Under the pieces are notes generated by a model. That model ran no database searches. It was not told the origin of the DNA and was given only the letters and a program-made list of their open reading frames with translations. Positions 1 through 10,558 of a stretch of 31,423 nucleotides of DNA are shown piece after piece (position 1 is the stretch's first letter; every line of letters begins with the position of its first letter). Origin of the DNA: Priapulus caudatus (lineage: Eukaryota; Priapulida; Priapulimorpha; Priapulimorphida; Priapulidae); NCBI RefSeq assembly GCF_000485595.1, contig NW_014577556.1, positions 132,138 through 163,560 of the forward strand. Direction: 5' to 3'. The position numbers were made by a program, and so were the translations under genes.

Positions 1-870
1 AAAAAAAAAACTTGGAAGAGTGAGGGCAATCAAAGATATCAGCGCTACTATGCAAGTGAAAGTTTATTCACATACGTGTATTATACACACAGTAGTAAAC
101 AGTGCAAAACAAACAGTAAACAGGGCTAAACAAGCACATACATGCACACACGTACATGCGCACGACGTTACGCACACGCAGGCATTCAACACCCCGAGTA
201 ACCGATTGTAACCGATCATCGGTTACTTGGGTCCAACCGATGATCGATTACGAAATTACAACCAATTGACAACACTAGGAAAGATCAATAAAATTGTTTT
301 TGAGTCTGCCCCTTTTTGGCGGCCGGTCGGATGAGGGCAAACAAACAATATTTTTATTATGGGCTGGAGATAGTGTTTTTAAAGCCCTGTATAGATGTAG
401 AAAGTCGATAGATTGGTTTTTATACAGCTCTAGTGCATTTATTCAAAAGACAAGACTAATCTGTACAACTTGTATTATAAGACTGAAGAGAGGGACCGTT
501 TACTCCATTAATCTGTTAGCATCAAAACGGAACCAAAAGTTTTGGAATCGGACTTGTGCATTCTGAGAAATCGCTTTTGAAAAATCAGCAACTGCAGCGT
601 TACTATAGTACAACAACGGATAACTGCTACAATTTCATGCACTTTTATTTACAAAACCAGATCTATGGATCTCAGTTAGATCAGTTTGATTATGGATCTA
701 ACTGAGATTAACGTTATTAGCATGTAAATTATAGAGATCCGATGAAGTTATTTAATCACAGATCTATGGAAATCATGAAAGTCTTCATAGAAATGTTTCT
801 TTATGAATGCATACATGTATAAACCCAAGTATAATGGGTTATGTATTTATGACTATGTAGTATGTACCCA
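1..870. other. intergenic sequence, no gene seen
   Basis: No supported gene. It holds a 19-bp palindrome (GTAACCGAT-C-ATCGGTTAC, about 209-227) and a 14-bp inverted repeat (ATCTCAGTTAGATC / GATCTAACTGAGAT, about 668-711). The open frames are short and show no splice context or recognisable protein. Confidence 0.5.
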
Positions 871-873
871 AGA

Positions 874-1799
874 CAGTGCTCGAAATAAGGAAAAAAATGT
901 GGTTGTCCTGCGGACAACCCAGGCATTAAATCGGGTTGTCCGCAACAATTTCTGGTTGTCCCAAAAAAATATCCCCAAATCTCCTATTTTTAATCACATA
1001 ATAATATGGTCAGAAAACACCCAAAAACAGTGGTGTAGCCAGGATTTTTTAACAAGGGGGGCCAAAAACAGCAAACTGCGCAAAATAGTGGATGACTTAA
1101 TATTTTAATGGCTCCTCCACCTCCCTCTCCACACTCTACGGCTCCTCTACCTTCTCTGCAATCTTTGTTTTGGGTGCTATGCGAAAAGGCGACATTTTTG
1201 TTCATTGTTCTCTGCTCCCAAGATATGTAATTGTTCAGTGGCAGATCTAGGATTCCAAGGAGGGGGGTGAAAACAAGCGGGGGGTATGGGGGTTCTCCCC
1301 CACATTTTGAAAATGTAGATGGCAGGAGATGGTATTTGCGGCACTATTGAGTACATGTACAGCCTTCATTCTGACTACGACAATTCTCTTTTTTTCAAAC
1401 TTTCGGATCAACATGAATCCCCACTGTTGTTTGTTTTGCATGGGCAAAGCCATCGGAAAATTCAAAATAATAATTAAATAAAAATACCAAAATGTAGGGG
1501 TGAACTTGCTGGTTTGCTGGTTCCAAATCGACTTCACCTCTCATAAATCAGAAAACCTGACATATACCAGTGTTGGAAATAGCAGCTGGTATTGCGTCGC
1601 TTTCCCACACCATAGATTAATGGCGGGCCGCCAGGCTATAAGTGCTCTTGGAGAACCCCTGAGAAAAACATAAATAAAGTGCGTTTTTCGTCACCTTTTT
1701 TACTTGGTTGTCCACCCGACAATGTCTCAGACTGGTTAGGTTGTCCGGCGCAAATTCTGGTTGTCTCGGACAACCGGACAACGCTTATTTCGAGCACTG
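874..1799. mobile_element. decayed hAT-like element bounded by CAGTGCTCGAAATAAG
   Basis: The left end reads CAGTGCTCGAAATAAG at 874-889, and its inverse, CTTATTTCGAGCACTG, lies at 1784-1799. Both ends are followed inward by several GGTTGTCC / GGACAACC boxes in opposite orientation. CAGTG-type termini are typical of hAT transposons. Flanks share CAAGA (left ...CCCAAGA, right CAAGACC), which is suggestive but not a clean 8-bp target duplication. No transposase frame is present, so this would be a non-autonomous copy. It contains other CAGTG-type ends. Confidence 0.5.
1028..1300. mobile_element. nested hAT-like terminal fragments
   Basis: Inside the larger element, CAGTGGTGTAGCCAGGATTT begins at 1028 and runs into a G-rich stretch. 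CAGTGGCAGATCTAGGATTC begins at 1239 and is followed by GGAGGGGGG. Both resemble common hAT-type MITE ends. Matching opposite ends were not found, so these look like truncated nested insertions. Confidence 0.35.
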
Positions 1800-1867
1800 C
1801 AAGACCATGCCTAAGCCAGGTTGTGTACTTGAAATACCCTTAGCCGAAGCCACTGACATGACAGCAG

Positions 1868-1871
<4 letters not shown>

Positions 1872-1925
<54 letters not shown>
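1872..1925. repeat. (CA)n-(TA)n microsatellite
   Basis: An uninterrupted (AC) tract passes directly into an uninterrupted (AT) tract. The remaining sequence up to the receptor exon at 2428 shows no gene. Confidence 0.95.
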
Positions 1926-1928
<3 letters not shown>

Positions 1929-2414
1929 TTTTTCTTGATGTTGTTATATTCGAGGGTTGTGTTACTTGTGTATACCTTGTACCAAATCCTAGCTGTACAG
2001 CACACATGCGGATTTCTACTTGATTTAACATAGTATGAGTGGCATTGAGTGCAAAGCTCCCTAAATCTATGTTATAACCATTGCATTTTGGTTACACCCA
2101 GATGTGATATATGTACTTATTTGAGTTAGCAGCAAAAGCTGGGCATGGGAATAAACTAGCCAAGATTAGCTATGAAAATGAAGCAGTTTATGGTCAGTTG
2201 CACTCACAAATTGTAACAAAGCTTTCTGGACTGCGTACCTTGTGTTTTTAATGGTAACGTCCTACATGTACATAGGCAGCACTGTGCCATCTGCGTGTTT
2301 AATTTTTACATACATTTGTGGCATTTTGTGAGGTAAAATGGACTAGAATTTTCACAACTTACAAGTTAATATGAAATGATGTCATATTCGTAGACATTGT
2401 AAAATATATTTGAC

Positions 2415-2427
2415 CTCTTTCTTACAG
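2415..2427 (+). other. 3' splice site of the GRL exon
   Basis: CTCTTTCTTACAG precedes GAC GAT GAG. The open frame continues upstream through the splice site for only six codons without an ATG, so the start lies either in an earlier exon or at an internal Met. Confidence 0.7.
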
Positions 2428-3942
2428 GACGATGAGTCATTGATTGTCAGCGATAAAATCCATGGCACCTGCCCTTCTGCCTCTGGCAATAACCATATCT
2501 CCTGCCGGAGAGTGCCTGGAAGTGTTGGCTATACTGACTTGCAGGCTTCCCATCACAACGTGGACATGACTTCTGATATGGAGGCCACAGGGACTGAGGA
2601 CCCGACAGAGGTAGACTTTTCAACTGTCGAGATCTCGGGAGAAGAACACATCGCAGAGGTGCAGTGCAATCCAACCAGTGTTGCGCTGAGTTTCTGCAAG
2701 AAGACGGTGCTCACCCCGTACATGCGTCTCATGTGCGTGCTAGGCTGGCGCCCTCTACCCGAGGAGCGCCAGTCCCGCTTCTCTTCCTACTGCTGCAGAG
2801 TGGCGAATGTGGTATACCCACTGGTTGTGCTCGGAATTATTCTGCTTGGCTACGTGCTCCAGTTTGCCGCTTGTCTGCGCACGGACAGAGTCGAGGGCGA
2901 CAAACGCATTGTGAATGACTCGCATGTACCAGAGACGCCATCTGACCCGGTGTTTGAGGGGCCGCCGCAGCCAGTGCTTGAGGATGTGCGGCAGCACTGT
3001 CAGCGCAACATCTACAGCCTGTTTGTCGTTCCCGACATGCTGCACCTGTTTTCCTACTGCCACGCGTTCTACGCGACACGGTACGGTAACTCTGAGTTTG
3101 TGCTCACGCTCATGGAGCGCGTCTTCTTGCAGGCATCACCATACACACATTCCGGCTACCTCTCTCAGAGGGGGCTCATCAAGACGTTGCGCCTGCTGCT
3201 CGTGCTCGCCTTCCTCTGGCTGCTCACCTCCACAGGAAACCTTGTGCTGCGCATGCTAGCGGGCGGGGGCATTGAGTGGGAGCCATGGCTAGAGCCGGCT
3301 GGCGCCACGGCGTCGGCAATGCTCATTGTCGTCCTCGTCCTTTCCGTCGCTGCCGTGCATCTTGTTTACGTGGCAGTCGTCATCGGTTATGCCGTTCAAT
3401 GTCAGCTGCTCATTTACTGCATCCGAGGGTTGGGCGAACGCGTGTTTGAGCGGTCCATCTCGCTGCTGGAGGTTTTTAAGGAGGTTCAGGAGTCGCATGC
3501 GCTTTTGAAGACACTCAATAACCAGTCTGCAACGACTGTTGCACTAATTTTGTATAACTTTGGCTGCTACATGACTCTGTGTGTAGTGGCGCTGGTGTCA
3601 CGCGACACCGTTCCATATGGGTGGGTCACCTACGTGTGTACAGTGACATCATGTTTTCTCTGGGTGGTTATTTTTCTGCTCCCACTCGTACAGGGGGGTA
3701 GGGTCTCTGCAGCTTGTTCCTCGCTTAGCAAACTTGGCCATGCAATCAGGGCGAGGCCGTTTGGATATCAGGACACAAACGCCCAGGATCTGGACTCTTT
3801 ACTCTTGTTCCTATCAACACTGAAACTGCAGGCAAAAATGTTTCGGATCCCAGTTAAATCTTCATTTTTATTTGGAATTTTCATTCCCGTAACGTTTGTC
3901 TTGTTATTGTTATGTCAGCTTGGACAGCTGATAAATGTGTAA
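2428..3942 (+). CDS. seven-transmembrane gustatory-receptor-like (GRL) protein, last coding exon
   Basis: One exon encodes about 504 residues ending in TAA at 3940-3942. It starts after a good 3' splice site (pyrimidine-rich tract then TTACAG at 2422-2427), phase 0, so a short upstream exon probably supplies the start. None was identified, although in-frame Met codons occur in the first 60 residues. A hydrophilic N-terminus of about 125 residues is followed by seven hydrophobic segments. Counting from an open frame that begins six codons upstream, they lie near 131-155, 199-221, 258-283, 299-337, 373-396, 404-428 and 483-507. The long N-terminus and absence of GPCR hallmarks (no DRY, no NPxxY) fit the 7tm_7/GRL family. 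TM7 reads TFVLLLLCQL, close to the TY-hydrophobic-QF signature of insect gustatory receptors but with one extra residue. GRLs are known in cnidarians, echinoderms and lophotrochozoans and are presumed ligand-gated channels with an intracellular N-terminus. Family assignment is by architecture and the TM7 motif only; the ligand is unknown. Confidence 0.75.
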   Translation, partial: DDESLIVSDKIHGTCPSASGNNHISCRRVPGSVGYTDLQASHHNVDMTSDMEATGTEDPTEVDFSTVEISGEEHIAEVQCNPTSVALSFCKKTVLTPYMRLMCVLGWRPLPEERQSRFSSYCCRVANVVYPLVVLGIILLGYVLQFAACLRTDRVEGDKRIVNDSHVPETPSDPVFEGPPQPVLEDVRQHCQRNIYSLFVVPDMLHLFSYCHAFYATRYGNSEFVLTLMERVFLQASPYTHSGYLSQRGLIKTLRLLLVLAFLWLLTSTGNLVLRMLAGGGIEWEPWLEPAGATASAMLIVVLVLSVAAVHLVYVAVVIGYAVQCQLLIYCIRGLGERVFERSISLLEVFKEVQESHALLKTLNNQSATTVALILYNFGCYMTLCVVALVSRDTVPYGWVTYVCTVTSCFLWVVIFLLPLVQGGRVSAACSSLSKLGHAIRARPFGYQDTNAQDLDSLLLFLSTLKLQAKMFRIPVKSSFLFGIFIPVTFVLLLLCQLGQLINV

Positions 3943-4040
3943 CTGTGTGAATCACTGACATTAGTTGAAATTATCGTCAACTGAATAGTGTATGTAGTTC
4001 TTCTCCACTAAGGAACTTCACTTCAATGAGGCTTATCAGT

Positions 4041-4046
4041 AATAAA
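4041..4046 (+). promoter_or_regulatory. polyadenylation signal AATAAA of the GRL gene
   Basis: A canonical AATAAA lies about 99 bp after the GRL stop codon. It is the first such hexamer downstream on this strand. Confidence 0.6.
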
Positions 4047-4510
4047 CAACTGTATGGCTGGCATGGAGGAAAGAGAGTTGAGTACAAAGGTGGGAGGAAT
4101 TCCTGTTCCCTATCTACCATCATTCCCTCCCGTTTCTACCATCTCTGTCATTGTCCCTTCTTCTGATTTACCCCTTCAGTCACCTTTTTCCATGTCTTCT
4201 GGCACCTCACTGACTCCTAGTTACTCCACCCTTATCTAGTTCATCTACACCAACTAACTCTAGCTCCCAATTGCCACATCACCTATTGTACCTTTCTACT
4301 TTTTCCTCACGTGTCTCGATTGCGTTTGTAAGGTGTAAGGGACCTTTCATTAGTAACTGGTGTTTACACTTTATGGGCAATTTGGTATGCATTGTGTGTA
4401 GTTTCAAATACGTGCTGAATTTTATCGCAGTGCTGCAACTCGTGATACATTGGGCAAGAAACACAAATATTTTTAGTACAATAATATATTTGATATATAT
4501 TACACATATA

Positions 4511-4520
<10 letters not shown>

Positions 4521-4595
<75 letters not shown>
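4521..4595. repeat. (CA)n-(TA)n microsatellite
   Basis: About 27 AC dinucleotides (4521-4575) pass into (AT) to 4595. It abuts the hairpin at 4600 and is absent from the second copy of the enclosing unit. Confidence 0.95.
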
Positions 4596-4599
4596 AAAA

Positions 4600-4722
4600 C
4601 AAAGTCAAGGTATAGAATAAGGGTGTTTAAAGTTTAATTGACAAGCTTTCGAGATCTCTTCATCAGTTCAGCTTGTCAATTAATATAAACTTTAAACACC
4701 CTTATTCTATACCTTGACTTTG
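4600..4722 (-). mobile_element. long hairpin with hammerhead-like core, possible Penelope-type element end
   Basis: The arms 4600-4647 and 4670-4722 are near-perfect inverted repeats; the right arm has about 5 extra bases. Read on the minus strand, the centre holds CTGATGA (4666-4660), a GAGATCTC palindrome, GAAA (4650-4647) and GTC (4642-4640) in the order of a hammerhead ribozyme core. Stem II could hold only about 3 bp with a 2-base loop, so activity as a monomer is doubtful. Penelope-like retroelements are known to carry hammerhead motifs and to lie beside (CA)n tracts. No reverse transcriptase is present. Confidence 0.45.
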
Positions 4723-5229
4723 TTTCATCTACACGTTGTGTTCGTGCGTGACTTACTTATATAACTATATTATATATAATATTATATATAGTATATATTG
4801 TATACTTTTTTACTTGCGAATATCATGATAAATTTGAAACGAAGTTGCACAGTGGAAAATTCCTCAACATTCATGCCTACCCACCATTTCCTTTGTAACG
4901 TGAATTTAATAGATTGATACACTTTATGGGACAATTGGTATGATTGTCGTGTCATTCAAATACGTGCCTGAATCTAAACACAGTGCTGCAACTGCGTGAT
5001 ACATTGGCAAGAACCAATAATATTTTAGTAAAATATAAATATATTTGATAAATAATAGTATATTAAATATAATATATATATATAATATATAATATATATA
5101 TATATATACTTTTGTTACTTGAATATCATAATACATTAAATTGAAAACGAAAGTTGCTCATGGAAAATCCTACTATATCATGGCCTCCCACCATTTCCTT
5201 TTGTAACGTGAATTTAATAGATGATAATA

Positions 5230-7068
5230 TTGAATAAATTTATTGTTTTCTAAATTGCAAATTTACTGTGATTTTATGTTTACATTTACGTTTACAAAGC
5301 ATGTTCTACACATTTTCAGACTTTCTCACAACAAATTCCATGTGCTAAAAAAATTACTGTCACTGTTTCCAACTTTCAACACTTCCAACTTGTACAGTAT
5401 AATAATGAAAACGTTCTTTTAACATTGCACGTAATTTAAGACTATAGTGTGCTTCATAAATAGAGAAAATTACACAAGGCCAATAAGATTACGATGACAT
5501 AATTGAAAGCAGAATATGAAATATTAATAATCATATTATATAAAAATGTAACAGATGTTTCTGTGGCAAGATTTACATAGTTTACTATGCCGAAAATACA
5601 GCAAAAAAGTTGGTGGATAGGTTCTAACCAATTTTGTAGCAAGTAAATTTTAATTGTCGAATAGAGGTTTATTGTAAACTTTTCAAAATTCTATTTAAAT
5701 GAATATATTCACAAGATATGTGAGTACACAAAGTTGTCTATTTCGAAATAAGAATGGCAACGACTCTTGTTTATCGTGTTTATCAAATATAAATGTAATA
5801 TCTCATCAATTTGGATTTCATTACATTTTAGAAGGTAAATTTGGTTATTACCTTTTTTCAAATAAGTGGTTTTTGGTTTTATAGAAAAGGGGGCCCCACA
5901 GGTACACGATAACATTTGCTTTTACAGTAGGCAAGTACGTGATCTTTAATCAATTGAGATCTATAATTATGATGTGAAATGTAGTGCAATATTGGATTCC
6001 TTGAAATGAACCTACATTGTGAAGATAATTGGTTTATAAGGGAAGAGAAGAATAGAAAGGTTGGTCTCGAATTTATGTTTTCGTGCATTCCTTCTGGGTA
6101 GACTCCGTTATATTATCGCAAGATTTGTGACGAATCATACATATTCACATAATGTAATCACAGGCTTTATAAAGTATAATATTTTATAGTTATAAAAGTT
6201 AAGCCTTGAAATAGCAGGTCTAGCTTCTCTGAAGTAAAAACCCATGGGTAGGCCTACACGGATTCAAATTTCAAGACGTAAATTGACAAGAAATAATAAC
6301 GTAGGTAAACTTTTTACAGGTTAAATTACGGGTGTGGTTTGATTAAACGGATCAATTTGTTGTTGCGATATTTGCATTTATTTGCATTTTTTCATCAAAA
6401 ATAACTTGATTGTATCGTTACATGAGATCCAATGTAGCGTACAGTGAAATATTTTAGTTGGCCTTATATAGTATACATATACATATACATATACATTTTG
6501 ACTTCGAACGAACTATCATCTCGTTATATCTAGCGATCACTTCGTTGTATAGATATAGAAATGCATGTACTGTTGTAACGGTTTACCTCACGTTGTTTAT
6601 TGCTACATATATTGGTAAAATGTACACGTGGCATTTAAAATAGAAAGTCGATAGCCTAACAGCTCTAATGACATTCTACTGATTGCATAGACGCACAAAG
6701 CATGAAAGTAGCGGCCCGTAATAGATATTTCACGTAGGTAGCATATATAATGAACTCGTCTTCATGACGTGTTGAAAATACACGTAATTATCCCCCATCC
6801 ACTAATGGCATTTATTATGGTGACATGTTTCGAATGGATACCAAACAAGCGAGCTATTTTAATCAGATAATTATCCACGTGAAATAATTTATCGGCGAAA
6901 TTGGCCATTAGGTTGGGATCGCATGCAAGCGTAACTAGTTACTAACGCATTCTATAAAGACGCTCTCAGTAGCGTACAATAGATCAACAAAAAGACGGCG
7001 ATCATAATATAAGCCAATAAGAGACAATCAAATCCGCTCGGTCGCATAGCGCGGCGTCCACAAATTAT
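5230..7068. other. AT-rich intergenic sequence, no gene seen
   Basis: About 1.8 kb of AT-rich DNA with only short open frames (up to about 70 codons), none with convincing splice sites or a recognisable product. A short (TATACA)n run lies near 6472-6495. Confidence 0.5.
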
Positions 7069-7071
7069 CTA

Positions 7072-7104
<33 letters not shown>

Positions 7105-7118
7105 CTATATATATATAC
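7069..7118. repeat. (TA)n microsatellite
   Basis: AT dinucleotides with two short interruptions. The next ~330 bp to the satellite block at 7448 shows no gene. Confidence 0.9.
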
Positions 7119-7447
7119 GCAGACAGTTCTGAGGTCCGTTTATCTTTCTTTACCCCGCCGGAACCAACCGAAAATAGGCCACCATTATTCCATTCCAATA
7201 TAAAATGAGTTCCTTCGTAAATGGGAGCACTGGTATAAAGGAAGGGGTTGTGTCGATTAACAATAAACCCCCCCTGTGTATTTTATAGTACTAGTCGGTT
7301 CGGTCGAATATCGTCTAAATCGTTCAATTGTGAACAAAGTGTGAAAATGTGGTACACTTGCCATACGCTTTTGTATCTCTTTCATTTAAACAGCAAGACA
7401 CAGCCGCCGGGATCCACCTACAAACTTCGGGTACGCACGCATTGATT

Positions 7448-8160
7448 CAAAAATGGCCGCCGTCATTTCTTAAAAATAGCTATAATCTCGGTTACATAAT
7501 CTTCGTACAGACTTGGAAAATTGACTGACAGACGTAATTTTGGGTAACTACTTCATACAACACAGTGATGCATGTGATCAGGCGTTTTCGGCCGCATCTT
7601 GAATTTAAAAATGGCCGCCGTCATTTTCTTAAAAAATAACTATTATCTCGTAATAATTCTTCGTACAGACCTTGAAAAATTGACTGACAGACGTAATTGC
7701 GGTTAACTACTTTATACAACAACGTGATGCATGTGATCAAGGGCGTTTTGCGGCGCCATCTTGAATTCAAAAATGGCCGCGCGTTTCATTCCTTAAAAAT
7801 AGCTATATCTCGGTAATAATACTTCCTACAGACTTGGAACATTTACTGACCAAACGTTAATTTGGGTATGATTTCATAACAACAACGTATGAGTATCAGG
7901 CACACCTGCTGATATCCGAGGTTGTTTGCGGCAACACACCTGTTGAATTCAACAATGGCCCGCCGTCATTTCTTAAAAAATAGCTATATCTCCGCGTTAA
8001 TAATCTTCGTAAGCTAGACTTGAAATTTACTGACGACGTAATTTGAGTCACTATTTCACTACAAAACACGTGAATGCATCGATGATCCAATGAGGCCGTT
8101 TTTGACAACATCTTGGATTCCAATAAATGGCCACATAAAACTTACAACTTAGCATATTTT
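7448..8160 (+). repeat. ~165-bp satellite, about four forward units
   Basis: Successive units begin near 7448, 7607, 7769 and 7953, with decaying remnants near 8120 and 8275. Shared landmarks in order are AAAATGGCCGCCGTCATTTC, TTAAAAATAGCTAT, TCTTCGTACAGACTTG, TGACTGACAGACGTAATTT and GATGCATGTGATCA. Units 3 and 4 are more divergent, mostly by short indels. Unit junctions join CATCTTGAATTC to AAAATGGCCGCC, a partly palindromic box. The same unit recurs in inverted orientation at 10559-10760. Confidence 0.85.
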
Positions 8161-8654
8161 TTCGTTCACGCAAGATATAGAGTACTGTGAAAATTTGCAC
8201 GACTGGCGCAGGTCATATTAAACAAAGACACACAAGTTACTAATTATAATTACAGCAGGCCAATATTGAATTACAACATGGCCGCCATCACTTTTTACTC
8301 ATGGTCACGTGCAAAATGGGATCAATGCCATCGTATAACAGATTACAAACAACATGGTCGAAAATGTTGACCGTCGATAACCATTTTCGTCAGTATATTA
8401 ACAAACCATGCAAACTGGCAATCGGCTCCCCAGTGTGAGAGAGAGATAATTCAAGACAACAAGTTGTATATACAGTACAAAGAAGCAGGTGCATGGCAAG
8501 CCGCTTAAATAATAGCTATATGTTTAAGTTAAACCCAAATGTCTCGAAACTGCATTGTCCCAAGTTGTCGGCAGATTGTCACTACAGTGCGGTAACATGT
8601 ACGTGCACAAACCCAAATATATGTACTTTGTATGACAGTTATAAGTACTGTTAT

Positions 8655-10348
8655 GCTGGCGTGCGCGTTATCGCGGGACGTATAGTATCTTTTATGTGCG
8701 TGCATGCGTGCTCGCGCGCGTATAATAGCTATCTGTTATGCGCGTGCCGTGCTTCGCGCGGGTATATAGGCATCGTGTTATTGTGCGTGCGTGCGTTCTC
8801 GCGGCGTATAGGTAGGTACTGTTATGTGGCATAGCGTGCTCGGCGCGTGGTATATAAGCTATCTGTTATGTGGCGTGCGTGCGTTCTCGCCGCGCGTATA
8901 AGGTATTGTTTATGTCGCGTGCGTGCTGCGCTACAGCGTATATGCTTTTGTGTAATCGTGCGCTAGCGTGCGATCGTCTCCGCGCGGCAGTACTAGGTAC
9001 CTATGTTATGTATGTGCGTGCGTGCTCGCGCGCGTATATAGCTTCTGTTATGTGCGTGCGTTCTCGCGGCGTATAGGTACCTGGCTTATGATCGGCGGTG
9101 GCGTGCTGTGCGCGTATATAGCTTCTGTTATGTGTGGCGTGCGTCGCGTTCTAATCGGCGGGCGTATCGGTATCCACTGGTCTATGCTGCGTGGTGCTGC
9201 GCGGGCTGTAATATAGGGCTTTTTTGTTTTTTTTTATGTGCGTGCGGTCTCTCGCGTGCGTTAATAAGTACCTGTTATGTGCGTGCGTGCCTCGCGCGCG
9301 TATATCGCTTCTTGTTGATGTGCGTGGCGTTCTCGCGGGGCGTATAGGTACGTCTGGTGCGTGCGGCTCGCGCGCGTACTATAGCTGCTGGTTATGTGGC
9401 GTGCGTTCCTCACGCGGGCGTATATGGTATCTGTTATGTTGTGGCGTGCATGCGTGCTCGTCGCGCGGTATATAGACTTAGTCTCGTTATGTGCGTGCGT
9501 GCTTAGCGCGCGTATAAGCTATCTGTCATGAGGTGCCGTGCACTGTCTCACGCGGGGTCATAGGTACGCTGTTATCGTCGCGTGCGTGCTCGGCGCAGTA
9601 TATAGTTTTTTGTTATGTGCGTGGCGGTTCTCGAGCGGCGATAACGTACCAGGCTGTTATTTGCGTGAGAATGCTCCGCGACGCGTATATAGCTTCTGAG
9701 TTATGAATGCGTGCGTTCGCGGGCGTATAGGTACCTGTTATGTGGTGGCGTGCTCGCGCGCTGTATATGAGCCATGATCTGTTGATGTGCGTGCGGTGAC
9801 GTTCTCGACGGGCGTATAGATATCTGTTATGTGGCGTCGCGTGCTGCGCGCCGCTGTACTATAAGGATAGCCTGTTATCTGCGGTGCGTGCTCACGCGGC
9901 GATCGTATCTGTTAGTGCGTGCGTTCTCGCGGCGTATAGGTACGGTTAATGTGCGTGCATGCGTGGCGCCGTTCTCCCAGCCGCAGGCGCGTATTAGGTA
10001 CTGTTACATGCTGGCGGTGCGTGCGTCGCGCGGCGTATCGGCAGCACCACCGGAGCCGCCCGCCGAGCCCCGCCCGCGGCCACCGGCCGCCGCGCGCCTC
10101 GGGCCGGGGGCCGGCCGCCGCGGGCCCCGGCGCCGGAATCCCCGCCGGCGCGCGGCCGGTAACGCGCGGTACCCGGTGTTATGTGCGTGCGTGGCTCGGC
10201 GCGCAGTATATAACGTAGCTTCTGATTATGTGCGTGCCTGCTCGTGGGCGCGATTAGGGCCTATCGTGTTATGTGGTCCGTGGCGTGCGTTCTCGTGGCG
10301 TATAGCTATCTGTTATGTGCGTGGCGTGCGGTGCTCGGCCGCCCGCTG
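8655..10348 (+). repeat. GC/TA-alternating minisatellite with two alternating unit types
   Basis: About 40 copies of a 35-40 bp unit. Type A: GTGCGTGCGTGCTCGCGCG then CGTATATAGCTTCTGTTAT. Type B: GTGCGTGCGTTCTCGCGG then CGTATAGGTACCTGTTAT. A and B alternate in several stretches (for example 9013-9090 and 9240-9360), giving a dimer of about 75 bp. Much of each unit alternates purine and pyrimidine. Copies differ by many single-base indels. All open frames through the block are translations of the repeat and are not genes. Confidence 0.85.
10039..10167. other. very GC-rich segment interrupting the minisatellite
   Basis: About 129 bp that are almost pure G and C, unlike the repeat around it. 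It splits a type B unit: GGCGTAT precedes it and GGTACC-like sequence then TGTTATG follows. It has no resemblance to neighbouring DNA and could be foreign, artefactual or a real insertion. Confidence 0.7.
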
Positions 10349-10558
10349 AGTTTGAACTGCTTGTGTACACGTCGCGCTTTACTTGAAAAGCACGGCACGT
10401 TGAAAATGCGTGTTTGAACTCAGCTTAAATGCGTGTTTTCCATCGTTTCGCAAACGCGTGTTGGATTCGGCACGGTGTCGACTTGGCGAATGGTATTAAC
10501 CTGGCGCCAGTCGGACAAATTTTCTACGTCTCTATATCTTATCCGTGAAGCGGAAAAT

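Larger units (their letters stand above)
4366..5224 (+). repeat. two tandem copies of a ~300-bp unit, first copy interrupted
   Basis: Copy 1 starts at 4366 (ACACTTTATGGGCAATTTGG) and copy 2 at 4919 (ACACTTTATGGGACAATTGG). Both continue through CAAATACGTGC, CAGTGCTGCAACT, GATACATTGG and finish with TTTGTAACGTGAATTTAATA. They differ mainly by small indels. Copy 1 has roughly 250 bp extra (about 4520-4775): a (CA)n tract plus a long hairpin that copy 2 lacks. Confidence 0.8.

Noticed and set aside
10159-10180. GC-rich insert as a CpG-island promoter
   Set aside because: No exon or initiation context follows, and it is embedded within a tandem repeat unit.
8655-10348. CRISPR-like array of ~40-bp repeats
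   Set aside because: Repeats are contiguous with no unique spacers, are highly variable, and the DNA is eukaryotic.
9831-10349. 172-codon open frame
   Set aside because: It is the minisatellite plus the GC-rich insert read in one frame; no protein-like composition.
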